DNA from: Roseicella aerolata
GTDB taxonomy: Bacteria; Pseudomonadota; Alphaproteobacteria; Acetobacterales; Acetobacteraceae
Length of the DNA stretch: 33,530 nt
Direction: 5' to 3'
Assembly (NCBI RefSeq): GCF_020523605.1
Contig: NZ_JAJAQI010000053.1
Location: forward strand, 1-33,530
Shown here: piece after piece, positions 25,745 to 33,530 of the stretch
Layout: the number at the start of each line of letters is the position of its first letter
How positions within the stretch are numbered: the stretch's first letter is position 1
Made by a program: the position numbers and the translations under genes
The notes under the pieces: model-generated
What the model was told of the DNA's origin: nothing
The model's database searches: none
What the model saw: only the letters and a program-made list of their open reading frames with translations

Positions 25745-27160
25745 ATGCAATGCCCATCGCAACCCCAGGGAGAGGGTCGATCCGACGCCGGCCAGCCGGC
25801 CCCCCGGCTGCGCGCCTTCCGCCCCATCCGCGCATGCCGCCGGCTGTTGCTGCTTCTGGCCCTGGCGCTGCTGCCGGCCCAGGCACCGGCGCAACCCGCG
25901 GCCGAGGCCGGGCGCGTCGCGCTGCTGCTGACGGTCGAGGGCGGCATCGGCCCCGGCATCGCCGAATACGTCATCGACGGGCTGGACCGCGCCGCCGCGC
26001 AGGGCGCCGCGCTGGTGGTGATCCGCCTCGACACGCCGGGCGGGCTGGATGCGGCCACGCGCCGGATCGTGCAGGCCATGCTGGCCTCGCCGGTCCCCGT
26101 CGCGATCTGGGTCGCGCCGCGGGGCGCGCGGGCGGCGAGCGCGGGCCTCTTCCTCCTCTCGGCCGCGCAGGTGGCCGCGATGGCGCCTGGCACCGCCACC
26201 GGGGCGGCAACCCCGGTGCGCCTGGGCGGCGGCGGGGCCGGCAGCGACGGGCAGGATGCGATGGCGGCCAAGGTGGTCAACGACGCTGCGGCCTATGTCC
26301 GCGGCCTCGCGGAGTACCACGGCCGCAACCCGGACTGGCCGGAGAAGGCGGTGCGCGAGGCGGCGAGCGTCCCGGCGGAGGAGGCCCTGCGGCTGGGCGT
26401 CGCCGACCTCCTGGCCGCCGACCTGGCGCCGCTGCTGGCAGGCATGGACGGGCGCCGCGTCCGCCTGCCCGCCGGCCCCGCGACGCTGGCAACGCAGGGG
26501 CTTGCGGTGCAGCGCTTCGACCCCGATTGGCGCCACCGGCTGCTGGCCTTCGTCTCCGACCCGAACATCGCCTTCCTGCTGCTGATGATCGGCGCCTACG
26601 GGCTGGTCCTCGAAGCCGCCTCCCCGGGTATCGGCCTCGGCGGGGTGGCCGGCGGCATCGCGCTGGTCCTCGGCCTCTTCGCCGTCAACCTGCTGCCGGT
26701 GAATACCACCGGGCTCCTGCTGATGGGGCTCGGCCTCGCGCTGCTGGTGGCCGAGGCCTTCATCCCGGCCTTCGGCGTGCTCGGCATCGGCGGGCTGGCG
26801 GCGCTGGCGCTCGGCGGCGCCATCGCCTTCGATTTCGAGGCACCCGGCTTCCAGCTCTCGCCCTGGGTGCTGGGCCTGTCCGTCGGGCTGAGCGGGCTGC
26901 TGCTGCTCGTCACCCTCCGCGCGGCCTGGCGCGCGCGGGGGCGGCCGGTGGTCACCGGCGGGCAGGGCATGATCGGGGCCCGCGGCCGGGTGCTGTCCTG
27001 GGCCGGCGGCGCCGGGGTGGTGCTGGTGCATGGCGAGCGCTGGGCGGCCACGGCCCCCGCCGCGCTGGCACCGGGCCAGGCGGTACGGGTGCTGAGCCGG
27101 CGCGGCCTGCGGCTCGAGGTGGCGGCGGAGCCCGCCGGGAATGGAAGGACCCTGTCATGA
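25745..27160 (+). CDS. NfeD family membrane-bound serine protease
   Basis: A 471-aa long-form NfeD protein. After a basic N-terminus and signal segment (about residues 33-50, ending APAQ) comes a ClpP/crotonase-like protease domain with [20 protein letters not shown], the nucleophile serine in [11 protein letters not shown] (about S132) and a candidate catalytic lysine in [17 protein letters not shown] (about K176), as in the archaeal 1510-N protease. Four to six helices follow (about 265-400), and a C-terminal OB-fold NfeD domain (about 405-465). These proteases act with stomatin-like proteins and cleave membrane stomatin in the archaeal example. ATG 25745 has GGGAGG eight bases upstream. 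It overlaps the slipin gene by 4 bp, the typical pairing. Confidence 0.9.
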   Translation: MQCPSQPQGEGRSDAGQPAPRLRAFRPIRACRRLLLLLALALLPAQAPAQPAAEAGRVALLLTVEGGIGPGIAEYVIDGLDRAAAQGAALVVIRLDTPGGLDAATRRIVQAMLASPVPVAIWVAPRGARAASAGLFLLSAAQVAAMAPGTATGAATPVRLGGGGAGSDGQDAMAAKVVNDAAAYVRGLAEYHGRNPDWPEKAVREAASVPAEEALRLGVADLLAADLAPLLAGMDGRRVRLPAGPATLATQGLAVQRFDPDWRHRLLAFVSDPNIAFLLLMIGAYGLVLEAASPGIGLGGVAGGIALVLGLFAVNLLPVNTTGLLLMGLGLALLVAEAFIPAFGVLGIGGLAALALGGAIAFDFEAPGFQLSPWVLGLSVGLSGLLLLVTLRAAWRARGRPVVTGGQGMIGARGRVLSWAGGAGVVLVHGERWAATAPAALAPGQAVRVLSRRGLRLEVAAEPAGNGRTLS

Positions 27161-27963
27161 CCGGAGATCTCGGCGGCATCGCCATCCTCCTGCCCGTCGC
27201 CGCGGCGGTGGCGCTGCTCTGGCTCGCGGTGCGGGTGCTGCGCGAATACGAGCGCGGCGTGGTCTTCACCCTCGGCCGCTTCTCCGGCGTGCGCGGCCCG
27301 GGGCTGATCCTGCTGATCCCCTTCGTGCAGCAGATGCAGCGCGTGGATCTCAGGACCGTGGTGATGGACGTGCCGAGCCAGGATGTCATCTCGCGCGACA
27401 ACGTCTCGGTGAAGGTCAATGCCGTGGTGTATTTCCGCGTGGTGGACGCCGACCGCGCGGTGATCGAGGTGGACGACTACATGGGCGCCACCAGCCAGCT
27501 GGCCCAGACCACGCTGCGCTCCGTGCTCGGCAAGCACGACCTGGATGAAATGCTGGCCGAGCGCGACAAGCTGAACCGCGACATCCAGGAGATCCTGGAC
27601 AGCCAGACCGATGCCTGGGGCATCAAGGTCGGCAATGTCGAGATCAAGCATGTGGACATCGACGAGAGCATGGTGCGCGCCATCGCCCGCCAGGCGGAGG
27701 CCGAGCGAAACCGCCGCGGCCGCATCATCGATGCCGAGGGCGAGCAGCAGGCGGCGGAGAAGCTGGTGGAGGCGGCGCGGGCGCTCTCCGCCGTGCCCGA
27801 GGCGATGCAGCTGCGCTACCTCTCGACCCTGCAGCACATCGCGGGGGAGCGGAATTCGACGGTGGTCTTCCCGGTGCCGATGGATCTGCTGCGCGGGCTG
27901 GGGGCCATGGCCTCGGCGGCGGGCCAGGCGGCGGCGCGGGAGGGGTCGCGCGAGCCGCGCTGA
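27157..27963 (+). CDS. Slipin (SPFH/band 7 stomatin-like protein)
   Basis: A 268-aa stomatin-like membrane protein: one N-terminal hydrophobic segment (about residues 6-26), then the SPFH domain beginning with [28 protein letters not shown] and continuing through [36 protein letters not shown], a helical region ([23 protein letters not shown]) and the conserved end [13 protein letters not shown]. Such proteins form large oligomeric membrane rings and act with NfeD proteases in membrane quality control. It is translationally coupled to nfeD (ATGA). GGAAGGA lies about 9 bases ahead of ATG 27157. Length and motifs are normal. Confidence 0.94.
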   Translation: MTGDLGGIAILLPVAAAVALLWLAVRVLREYERGVVFTLGRFSGVRGPGLILLIPFVQQMQRVDLRTVVMDVPSQDVISRDNVSVKVNAVVYFRVVDADRAVIEVDDYMGATSQLAQTTLRSVLGKHDLDEMLAERDKLNRDIQEILDSQTDAWGIKVGNVEIKHVDIDESMVRAIARQAEAERNRRGRIIDAEGEQQAAEKLVEAARALSAVPEAMQLRYLSTLQHIAGERNSTVVFPVPMDLLRGLGAMASAAGQAAAREGSREPR

Positions 27964-27981
27964 CAGGCCGTGCGGTGAGGG

Positions 27982-28002
27982 TGTCATGCCCGACTCATGA
28001 CA
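27982..28002. repeat. Perfect inverted repeat TGTCATG-N7-CATGACA
   Basis: Seven-base arms (27982-27988 and 27996-28002) flank CCCGACT, 19 bp after the slipin stop. It could be a weak terminator or the binding site of a dimeric regulator. No T-run follows on either strand. Confidence 0.5.
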
Positions 28003-28134
28003 TGCTGACGCATGCCCTGGCTTCGCGGCATTGACCGCGGCGCGCCTTCGCGCCCCCGGCCCGCTCCGCGGCCTCGGCCGCCGATGGCGGCTGCAAGCCA
28101 GGATCTGCGCCGGTCGGCATCATGCGGGGTGGCA

Positions 28135-29244
28135 TCAGTCATGCGGCCCGGGCCGCGGCTTCCGCTCGGCCGCCGGTGTCGTCCGGGCGTCTGCGAAGAT
28201 CGGGTCCAGGAACCGCCCGAGGTCGCGGTTCGACCGCGCCCGCACCGCCTCGTCCGCGCCGATCATGTAGGGCTCGTCATCCACGCAGAGCGCCAGGATG
28301 GCGCGGCGCAGCAGCGGGCCCGACATGGGCAGGCCGGTCCGCAGGTCCCGCACGCCGCCATCCGGCTGCACGCTCAACCGGCAGCGGTTCAGCAGCCGCC
28401 CGATGGCGCGCCGCGGCTGCCCGCCATCCCACTGGTGCAGGGCGTCCGTATAGCCGATCACCTCCACGGCCGAGCCGCCCCGGCGGGCATCCGCCGCGAA
28501 CTCCTCGCACCGCGCGGGGTCGATCAGCGCATCCCCGGTGCCATAGAGGATCAGCAGCGGCGCCCCGGTGGTCCGCGGCTCGGCGAAGCGGGCGATGCAG
28601 GGGCCGTAGAAGGCGGCATGCGCCGCGAAGCGCTCGCCGCCCGGCGCCATGCGTTCGGCCACATCGGCGGAGAGGGCGAACATCGTCGCCATCGCCCCGT
28701 AGGAGAAGCCGATCAGGGCGACGCGGCGCGGGTCGATCTCCGGCCGCCGGGCGAGGAAGCGCAGGCCGGCATAGGCATCGGCGATCGCCATGCTCTCGGT
28801 GATCTCGAGCAGCCGCTCGGTGAAGCCGGTGGCGCGGTCGCGGCGGGCGCCGAACACGTCGATCACCAGCGCCGCGGCGCCCATGGCGGCGAACTGGCGG
28901 CCATAGGTGTGCTCGCGCGCGGCCAGCACACCGCCGGCCCCATGTAGCAGCACCACGGCGGGCACGGAGCGCGGCGGCGCGCCCGCAACGCTGCCGGGGG
29001 GCAGGTAGAGCGTGGCGACCGCCGTCGCCGGCTCGGCCTGGGGCGCATCGCGCGGCGTGAAGGGGCTGCTGCTCGGGAAGGTCACGGGCTGGCCGTGAAT
29101 CCCCAGTGTCTCCCCGGCCGGGGGCCAGGGATCCGCGAGCCGCCATCCGCCGGCCGCGCGGGCGGGGTGCCCATGGCCGGATGCCGTGGCGAGCATGGTG
29201 CCGAGCAGCAGGGCGGCCGCGGCGAGGCTGGAGCTGAGCATCAT
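28135..29244 (-). CDS. Secreted dienelactone hydrolase-like alpha/beta hydrolase
   Basis: A 369-aa exported alpha/beta hydrolase. The signal peptide runs from the two starting Met to about residue 22-30 (LAAAALLLGTMLATASG). Core: HGAGGVLA near residue 101 (oxyanion), nucleophile elbow GFSYGA with Ser about residue 181, LILYGTGDALIDP with acid about D238, and DALHQWDG with His about residue 270. The layout is that of the dienelactone hydrolase family, which acts on esters and lactones; the natural substrate is not known. The protein is about 130 residues longer than minimal dienelactone hydrolases, mostly in an N-terminal extension and a C-terminal tail. ATG 29244 has GGAAGGA six bases ahead. 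Confidence 0.83.
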   Translation of the reverse strand: MMLSSSLAAAALLLGTMLATASGHGHPARAAGGWRLADPWPPAGETLGIHGQPVTFPSSSPFTPRDAPQAEPATAVATLYLPPGSVAGAPPRSVPAVVLLHGAGGVLAAREHTYGRQFAAMGAAALVIDVFGARRDRATGFTERLLEITESMAIADAYAGLRFLARRPEIDPRRVALIGFSYGAMATMFALSADVAERMAPGGERFAAHAAFYGPCIARFAEPRTTGAPLLILYGTGDALIDPARCEEFAADARRGGSAVEVIGYTDALHQWDGGQPRRAIGRLLNRCRLSVQPDGGVRDLRTGLPMSGPLLRRAILALCVDDEPYMIGADEAVRARSNRDLGRFLDPIFADARTTPAAERKPRPGPHD

Positions 29245-29607
29245 GGAACATCCTTCCCTGCGGCATCGCTGCCAGGGCCGATCGGTTGCCATCACCGATG
29301 GTGGCCGGTCCGGCGATGGGCGCCGCGCGATTGTGAAAGCAGCGGGCCGGCAGGGGCTGATCCCGGCCAGCCGGGTCATGGCTCCGGCGCCTGCCGGGCG
29401 GGGCTTCCCCTGCCGCGGTCATCGCCGGGGCATCCCGCCGATTGGCATGGGGCCGGGGGATGGCGCAGGATGCAGGGGACCCGACGCGAGACATGGCCCT
29501 GGAGAGGCGGAGGTGGCTCCGCCCACAGGGCAGGGCGGTGATGGCGGCCGCCAGGCCGGTTGCGCATCCGGCAGCGGCCGCCGCCATCCCCGACTTCAGA
29601 GGCGAGG
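29245..29607. other. Divergent intergenic region (hydrolase / cbpA)
   Basis: About 360 bp that should contain promoters for both genes. I found no convincing RpoH (CTTGAA) or other consensus promoter and no gene. Short imperfect palindromes such as CCATCACCGATGG near 29290 are visible but not decisive. Confidence 0.4.
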
Positions 29608-30531
29608 ATGAGCCAAGATCCCTATGACATACTGGGCGTGAAGCGCGATGCCACGCCGGAGCAGATCCGCAGCGCCTATCGCAAGCTGGCGCGGAAGCTG
29701 CACCCGGATCTCAACCCGGGTGACCGTACGGCCGAGGAGCGCTTCAAGCAGGTCTCGGCCGCCTATGACCTGCTCGGCGATGCCGAGAAGCGCGGCCGCT
29801 TCGACCGCGGCGAGATCGACGCCTCGGGCGCCGAGCGGCCGCAGCAGACGCATTTCTACCGCGACTTCGCCGGCGGCGCCGGCCCCGGGCCGCACCCCTA
29901 TGAGAGCGATGCCGCCTTCGCCGACATGATGGATGCGGATGAGCTGCTGGCCGGGCTCTTCGGCCGCGGCGGCGGGCGGGGCGCCCGCATGCGGATGCGC
30001 GGCGGGGATCTGCGGGGCACCCTGGCGCTGGACTTCCTGGAGGCGGTCAACGGCACCACGAAGCGCCTGACGCTGCCGGACGGCTCGACGGTGGACGTCA
30101 CCGTGCCGCCCGGGACGCGGGATGGCCAGGTGCTCCGGCTGCGCGGCAAGGGCACCCCGGGCCTCGGCGGCGGGCCGCCGGGCGACCTGCTGGTCGAGGT
30201 GGAGGTCGGCGAGCACCATCACTTTACCCGCAAGGGCGACGACATTCATTTCGAGCTGCCGGTCAGCCTGCCGGAAGCGGTGCTGGGCGGGCGGGTGGAG
30301 GCGCCGACCCCGGCCGGGCCGGTCGCCCTCACCATTCCCCGGGGCGCCAATACCGGCACGGTCCTGCGCCTGAAGGGGCGCGGGGTGACGCGGCCGGATG
30401 GCTCCCGCGGCGATGCCTATGCCACGCTGCGGATCGTGCTGCCGGACCGGCCGGACCCCGAACTGGAAGCCTTCGCCGCGCGCTGGGAGGGCGGCAAGGC
30501 GCACAACCCGCGGTCCGGCATGGAGGGGTGA
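29608..30531 (+). CDS. cbpA: CbpA-like DnaJ (Hsp40) co-chaperone
   Basis: A 307-aa class II J-protein. The J domain (residues 1-70) holds the HPD motif at about 32-34, the trigger for DnaK ATPase activity. A Gly/Phe/Arg-rich linker follows (about 85-135), with no zinc-finger cysteines, so it is CbpA rather than DnaJ. The two C-terminal client-binding beta domains (about 140-295) include TLPDGSTVDVTVPPGTRDGQVLRLRGKG and VALTIPRGANTGTVLRLKGRGV. ATG 29608 follows GAGGCGAGG and begins the J domain directly. It abuts the cbpM gene with no gap. Confidence 0.93.
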   Translation: MSQDPYDILGVKRDATPEQIRSAYRKLARKLHPDLNPGDRTAEERFKQVSAAYDLLGDAEKRGRFDRGEIDASGAERPQQTHFYRDFAGGAGPGPHPYESDAAFADMMDADELLAGLFGRGGGRGARMRMRGGDLRGTLALDFLEAVNGTTKRLTLPDGSTVDVTVPPGTRDGQVLRLRGKGTPGLGGGPPGDLLVEVEVGEHHHFTRKGDDIHFELPVSLPEAVLGGRVEAPTPAGPVALTIPRGANTGTVLRLKGRGVTRPDGSRGDAYATLRIVLPDRPDPELEAFAARWEGGKAHNPRSGMEG

Positions 30532-30897
30532 ATGCTCGAGATCCGTGAATTCCTGCTGCGGGCCCGGCTCGATGCCGCGGCGCTGGAGGCCTGGGTCGAG
30601 GCGGGCTGGCTGGTGCCACGCCAGGCGGAGCCTAGCCGCGCCTTCTCCGAGCTCGACCTCGCCCGCGCCTGCCTGATCCGCGACCTGCGGGAGGCCATGG
30701 GGGTCAATGATGAGGGGATCGAGGTCGTGCTGGACCTGCTCGACCAGGTGCATGGGCTGCGGCACGCGCTGCAGCGGGTGAGCACGGCGCTGCAGGCGCT
30801 GCCAACGCCGCTGCGGCAGGAGGTGCTGGCGCGGCTGCAGGCCGGCCCGGAGGGGGCGGGATCCAGGGCCGGGGAGGGCGCGCCTGCTGCGGGCTGA
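30532..30897 (+). CDS. cbpM: Chaperone modulator CbpM
   Basis: A 121-aa helical protein of the MerR-like CbpM family, which binds the J domain of CbpA and blocks its action on DnaK. Seen: N-terminal winged-helix-like part with WVEAGWLVPRQ and FSELDLARACLIRDLREAMGVNDEGIEVVLDLLDQVHGLRHAL, followed by a helix and a flexible Gly/Ala tail. It starts at the base after the cbpA stop, the arrangement seen in many Proteobacteria, so inhibitor and target are made together. Confidence 0.88.
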   Translation: MLEIREFLLRARLDAAALEAWVEAGWLVPRQAEPSRAFSELDLARACLIRDLREAMGVNDEGIEVVLDLLDQVHGLRHALQRVSTALQALPTPLRQEVLARLQAGPEGAGSRAGEGAPAAG

Positions 30898-30913
30898 CCG
30901 GGCCCGGCGCGCC

Positions 30914-31882
30914 ATGGCCTTCCGGCTCGACCCGGCGGCGCTGGCGCGGCAGCGGCGGCTCAACAGGCTCCACTCGGCGCTGCTCCTGCTCTCCCTCTCC
31001 GGGCTGGCGGGCTGGACCGGCCTGCTGGTCGGCGGGCCGGAGGGGCTGGCCTTCGGCGCCGGCCTGGTGCTGGCCTTCCTGCTGCTCAGCCCGATGCCCG
31101 GCGACGCGCTGTTCCGGCATGCCTTCGGCGCCGTCCGCCTCTCCCCCACCCAGGCGCCCGATCTCCTGGCCCTGCTCGCGGCGCTGGCGCGACGGGCCGG
31201 CCTGCCGCGCCCGCCGGCCCTCTACCTGATCCCCTCGCCGATGCTGCAGGCCATGGCGGCCGGCAGCCGGGAGGCGCCGGTCATCGCGGTGACCCTGGGA
31301 TTGCTGCGGAGCCTGCCGCCACGCGAGCTGGCGGCGGTGCTGGCGCATGAGGTGGCGCATATCCGCCATGGCGACCTGCGGGTCCTGCGCCTAGCGACCG
31401 CGGCCGCCACCCTCACCCGCGCCATGGCCGGCATCGGCGCGCTGCTCCTCCTCGTCCTCCTGCCGGCGCTGTGGGCGAGCGGCATGGCGCCCTCGCCCCT
31501 CGCCCTGCTGCTGCTGATGGCGGCACCCATCCTCAGCGACCTCCTGACCCTCTCGCTTTCCCGGCGGCGGGAGTTCCTCGCCGATGCGGGGGCGGTGGAG
31601 CTGACCGGCGATGTGGAGGCGCTGGCCGAGGCCCTGGCGCGGCTCTGGCGGCTGCAGGGCGATGACTGGGAACGCCTCGCCTCCCGCGCGCCGCGCTGGC
31701 TGCGCTGGTTCCGCACCCATCCGACGGTCAGGGACCGGATTGCGGCGCTGCGCGGCATGGCCACGCCGGTGCGGGCGCCGTGGCCGGAGGCGGACCTGAT
31801 CGCCATCACGCCGGGCGCGCTGCCGTGGAGCCTGGGCGGCCACCACCCGGCGCAGCGCCTGGCGCGCCGGTGGCTGCTGTAG
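30914..31882 (+). CDS. M48 family membrane zinc metalloprotease (HtpX-like)
   Basis: A 322-aa membrane protease. Two N-terminal helices (about residues 20-60), a zinc site LAHEVAHIRHGD (H145, E146, H149), a central hydrophobic pair (about 170-212), and the third zinc ligand Glu in SRRREFLADAGAVEL (E220). A C-terminal part (FRTHPTVRDRIAALR) is typical of HtpX-type proteins. These proteases degrade misfolded membrane proteins. The start is ATG 30914, 16 bp after cbpM, with only a weak ribosome site. It probably belongs to the cbpA-cbpM transcript. Confidence 0.88.
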   Translation: MAFRLDPAALARQRRLNRLHSALLLLSLSGLAGWTGLLVGGPEGLAFGAGLVLAFLLLSPMPGDALFRHAFGAVRLSPTQAPDLLALLAALARRAGLPRPPALYLIPSPMLQAMAAGSREAPVIAVTLGLLRSLPPRELAAVLAHEVAHIRHGDLRVLRLATAAATLTRAMAGIGALLLLVLLPALWASGMAPSPLALLLLMAAPILSDLLTLSLSRRREFLADAGAVELTGDVEALAEALARLWRLQGDDWERLASRAPRWLRWFRTHPTVRDRIAALRGMATPVRAPWPEADLIAITPGALPWSLGGHHPAQRLARRWLL

Positions 31883-31940
31883 CCTTGGCTTCCACCCTGC
31901 CGCCGGGACGTGACGGCCCGGGCGACGCTCCGGCAGGGGT

Positions 31941-31968
31941 CTTGAACCGGGACAGGCCCTGCCTAGCT
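31941..31968 (+). promoter_or_regulatory. RpoH (sigma-32) type promoter for hsp20
   Basis: CTTGAA at 31941-31946 is followed, 17 bases after CTTG, by CCTAGCT at 31962-31968. This fits the alphaproteobacterial heat-shock consensus CTTG-N17/18-CYTATNT with one mismatch. It lies about 90 bp before the small heat-shock gene. Confidence 0.65.
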
Positions 31969-32001
31969 CGATGAGTGCCGAATGCCGCAACCGGGTTCGG
32001 C

Positions 32002-32028
32002 GGGCGCCGGGCAGGCGCTCCGGTGCCC
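32002..32028 (+). promoter_or_regulatory. Leader hairpin of hsp20
   Basis: GGGCGCCGG and CCGGTGCCC form a 9-bp stem with one G-U pair and a 9-base loop in the hsp20 5' leader. It ends about 17 bases before the GAGGAGG ribosome site and does not itself cover it. A role as part of an RNA thermometer is possible but not shown; no ROSE or four-U motif was found. Confidence 0.4.
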
Positions 32029-32059
32029 ATACCCATGTCGCTCAGAGGAGGATGTGGCT

Positions 32060-32524
32060 ATGAGGATGATCGATTTCGCACCGCTGTCGCGGTTCACCGT
32101 CGGCTTCGACCGCCTGTTCGACATGCTGGACGACCAAGCCTTCGACCTCGAGCCGGATGACCCTCTCCCGCACTATGACATCGAGAGGATCGGCGAGGAT
32201 GCCTACCGCATAACGCTGGCCGTCCCTGGCTTCAGGCCGGATGACATCTCGGTCGAGAGCCAGCCGAACCTCCTTCTCGTGACCGGCCGGGCCCCCAGGG
32301 ACCAGGGTGGCGAGTATCTCCACCACGGCCTCCCGCTGCGGAGCTTCGAGCGCCGCTTCACCCTGGCCGATTTCGTGGAGGTCACGGGGGCCAGCCTCGC
32401 CGATGGCCTGCTGACGATCGGGCTGAAGCGCGAGCTGCCGGAGGCGATGCGGCCGCGGCGGATCGAGATCGCCGGCGGCGCGGCGCAGAGGCCGCGGCAG
32501 ATCGAGGGCCAGCAGGCGGCCTGA
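32060..32524 (+). CDS. Small heat-shock protein, Hsp20/IbpA class
   Basis: A 154-aa alpha-crystallin-type chaperone that holds unfolded proteins. The N-terminus IDFAPLSRFTVGFDRLFDML is the IbpA-type arm. The alpha-crystallin domain (about residues 36-127) has YDIERIGEDAYRITLAVPGF, the loop with HHGLPLRSFERRFTLADFV, and the signature ASLADGLLTI (residues 111-120; family A-x-x-x-n-G-v-L). The C-terminal tail carries RRIEI, the likely I-x-I-type motif. ATG 32060 has GAGGAGG nine bases upstream. It is expressed alone from an RpoH-type promoter. Confidence 0.93.
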   Translation: MRMIDFAPLSRFTVGFDRLFDMLDDQAFDLEPDDPLPHYDIERIGEDAYRITLAVPGFRPDDISVESQPNLLLVTGRAPRDQGGEYLHHGLPLRSFERRFTLADFVEVTGASLADGLLTIGLKRELPEAMRPRRIEIAGGAAQRPRQIEGQQAA

Positions 32525-32532
32525 CACTGCCA

Positions 32533-32558
32533 GCCGTTGATGGAGGCCCATCGACGGC
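32533..32558 (+). terminator. Hairpin after hsp20
   Basis: GCCGTTGATGG and CCATCGACGGC form an 11-bp stem (one G-U pair) around a 4-base loop, 9 bp after the hsp20 stop. The following bases (CCTCTCGATC) are only weakly T-rich. It is the best terminator candidate in this part of the window. Confidence 0.55.
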
Positions 32559-32630
32559 CCTCTCGATCGCCGTACGGTTTGCTCCGCAGGGCCTGGCCAT
32601 GCCGCATTTGCGGCGGCGTCCGTTCGGGCG

Positions 32631-32673
32631 CTACAGCGGATTGCGTTCAAAACTGAACGCCAATCCGCTGTAG
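32631..32673. repeat. Near-perfect palindromic repeat, 43 bp
   Basis: CTACAGCGGATTG-CGTTCA and TGAACG-CCAATCCGCTGTAG pair over about 19 bases with one unpaired C and the loop AAAC. It is AT-richer than its surroundings and lies between genes. It resembles the small dispersed palindromic elements of alphaproteobacterial genomes; copy number cannot be seen here. Confidence 0.7.
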
Positions 32674-32684
32674 ACCGCTATTTG

Positions 32685-32735
32685 TAGAGCAGATTCACGC
32701 TGCGGGGCGTTCACGCTCCTCCGCGATCTGCTCTA
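32685..32735. repeat. Second palindromic repeat, 51 bp
   Basis: TAGAGCAGAT (32685-32694) and ATCTGCTCTA (32726-32735) are perfect complements. Inside, TTCACGC occurs twice (32694-32700 and 32710-32716). It begins 11 bp after the first palindrome, so the two may form one compound element. Confidence 0.65.
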
Positions 32736-32805
32736 GGCATAGCCTGCCCGACGCGCCGGGATACCGACCAGGGGAGGTGGTGGCCACTCGCCCACAATCG
32801 GGCGG

Positions 32806-33289
32806 GTGAGAAAACCGCGGACGCACTCGCCGCTCTCGGCGCAGATGCGTTTTGCCGAGCCCGCCAGGATCGGCGCCTGCTTTAGTTTCACGCCCAGGCG
32901 CGACGCCTTGGGCGAGATCGACCGGACCGGACGGGTTCCGCAATGCGGCGACAAGGATGCTCGCAAGCACCTGATCGGGGCGGCCAATGTGCTACTGACG
33001 CGCATCCGCCGCCCCACGGCGCGACAGGCCCGGAGCTTGGCCTTCGCCGAGCGCTCAGGCGTGAAGAAGGCGAAGGTCGCCGTGACCAGGAAGCTTGCGG
33101 GTCATCCCCCATCGCATGTGGCGGGACGCAACCGAGTTCCGTTGGAACGACGCGCAGCAAAAGCCACCTGATCCCGGTTCTCGGGCCGCCATTATGGGCC
33201 GGACGCATTCGTCCCGCCGGGACGAGGACGAGGGTGGGGCCAATCCCGGATATGCCCGCCGTTGGCGCCACCGCCGCGGTCGGCGATAG
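32806..33289 (+). pseudogene. IS110-family transposase, C-terminal remnant with frameshift
   Basis: The frame from 32806 encodes SFTPRRDALGEIDRTGRVPQCGDKDARKHL, AANVLLTRI and GVKKAKVAVTRKLA, which match the Transposase_20 C-terminal half of IS110-family enzymes (family form LTPRRxxSGExDRxGRISKCGD). At 33099-33101 one extra G shifts the frame; the continuation VIPHRMWRDATEFRWN is found in the next frame, as expected for the family end. The N-terminal DEDD catalytic part is absent. The piece is therefore a dead fragment, with no visible terminal repeats. Confidence 0.8.
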
Positions 33290-33530
33290 CGAACACCACT
33301 TTGGCCCGCCCAAACCCGCCCAAGGCCATGGTGTGGCGGCACGGGCCGACCACCAAGAGAACCGTGAGCCCGGCAGTGCCAATCATCGTTCAGCCTGATG
33401 GCGGCGATTAGCAGGCTGCTGAAAAGCGCGCAGGATCGGCGGGTGCGGTAGGCTCCGGCGGACCTTCCATGCGCCCGCTGCCGCGTGGCGGCTGCCAGAA
33501 ACACGTTTCCGGCGCCAGCGGCGCTCCCTT
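33290..33530. other. Right-edge DNA beyond the transposase remnant
   Basis: No gene is supported here; the minus-strand open frames are shadows. CAGGCTGCTGAAAA at 33412-33425 resembles the outer ends of some insertion sequences, so another element may begin near the window edge. Confidence 0.3.

Noticed and set aside
28012-28947. Plus-strand open frame opposite the secreted hydrolase
   Set aside because: The minus strand has a signal peptide, a GFSYGA elbow and a full catalytic triad; the plus-strand translation is low-complexity.
31975-32060. ROSE-type RNA thermometer before hsp20
   Set aside because: The conserved ROSE element facing the Shine-Dalgarno was not found; only an upstream hairpin that does not cover the ribosome site is present.
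33412-33425. End of a second insertion sequence
   Set aside because: The short match to typical IS ends has no partner repeat or transposase inside the window.
1-33530. CRISPR arrays, tRNA or rRNA genes, prophage or integrase genes
   Set aside because: I read the window for regularly spaced repeats, tRNA-like folds and phage or integrase motifs and found none.

Overview
The window is very GC-rich DNA with tightly packed genes, many of them joined by 4-base ATGA or TTGA overlaps. The content points to an alphaproteobacterium, most plausibly from the Acetobacteraceae (Roseomonas-like). The supporting signs are the codon use, an apaG gene linked to metZ, an SAM-II type leader (a class found mainly in Alphaproteobacteria), an alphaproteobacterial-type RpoH promoter, a Bug-type periplasmic binding protein and an ldhA/lactate permease pair. 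The genus is inferred; there is no rRNA or tRNA gene to confirm it.

Layout. 1-2.75 kb: an AI-2E family permease (-) divergent from a membrane-anchored alpha/beta hydrolase (+). 2.9-11.7 kb: one long co-directional block in which an RND efflux pair (lipoprotein adaptor plus inner-membrane pump) runs, with a gap of one base, into a 62-aa membrane protein and a reduced Mrp-like cation/proton antiporter set (MbhD/E-MnhB fusion, MnhC, MnhD, second NuoL/M-like subunit). 11.7-12.7 kb: no intact gene, only the decayed C-terminus of an MFS transporter. 12.75-13.9 kb: an AraC-type regulator. 14.06-14.75 kb (-): a glycine-zipper lipoprotein and a Rap1a/Tai-like secreted protein. 15.2-15.6 kb: a PaaI-type thioesterase. 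15.6-18.15 kb (-): metZ-lysE-apaG, headed by a well-preserved SAM-II riboswitch carrying an unusual inserted hairpin. 18.4-19.9 kb: a Bug-type binding protein overlapping a GAF-domain protein. 20.2-23.0 kb: a P2-type cation ATPase preceded by a perfect 12-bp inverted repeat. 23.0-25.55 kb: ldhA and lactate permease, 2 bp apart. 25.7-28.0 kb: NfeD-type membrane protease and slipin, overlapping by 4 bp. 28.1-29.2 kb (-): a secreted dienelactone-hydrolase-like protein. 29.6-32.5 kb: a proteostasis group of cbpA, cbpM, an M48 metalloprotease and a small heat-shock protein with its own RpoH promoter. 32.5-33.5 kb: two adjacent palindromic intergenic repeats and the frameshifted C-terminal remnant of an IS110-type transposase.

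Most of this is ordinary chromosomal content. The parts most worth a second look are the SAM-II leader with its insert and its control of an exporter gene, the fusion of an RND pump operon to a partial Mrp-like antiporter whose two large subunits have lost different key charged residues, and the repeat/IS junction at the right end.
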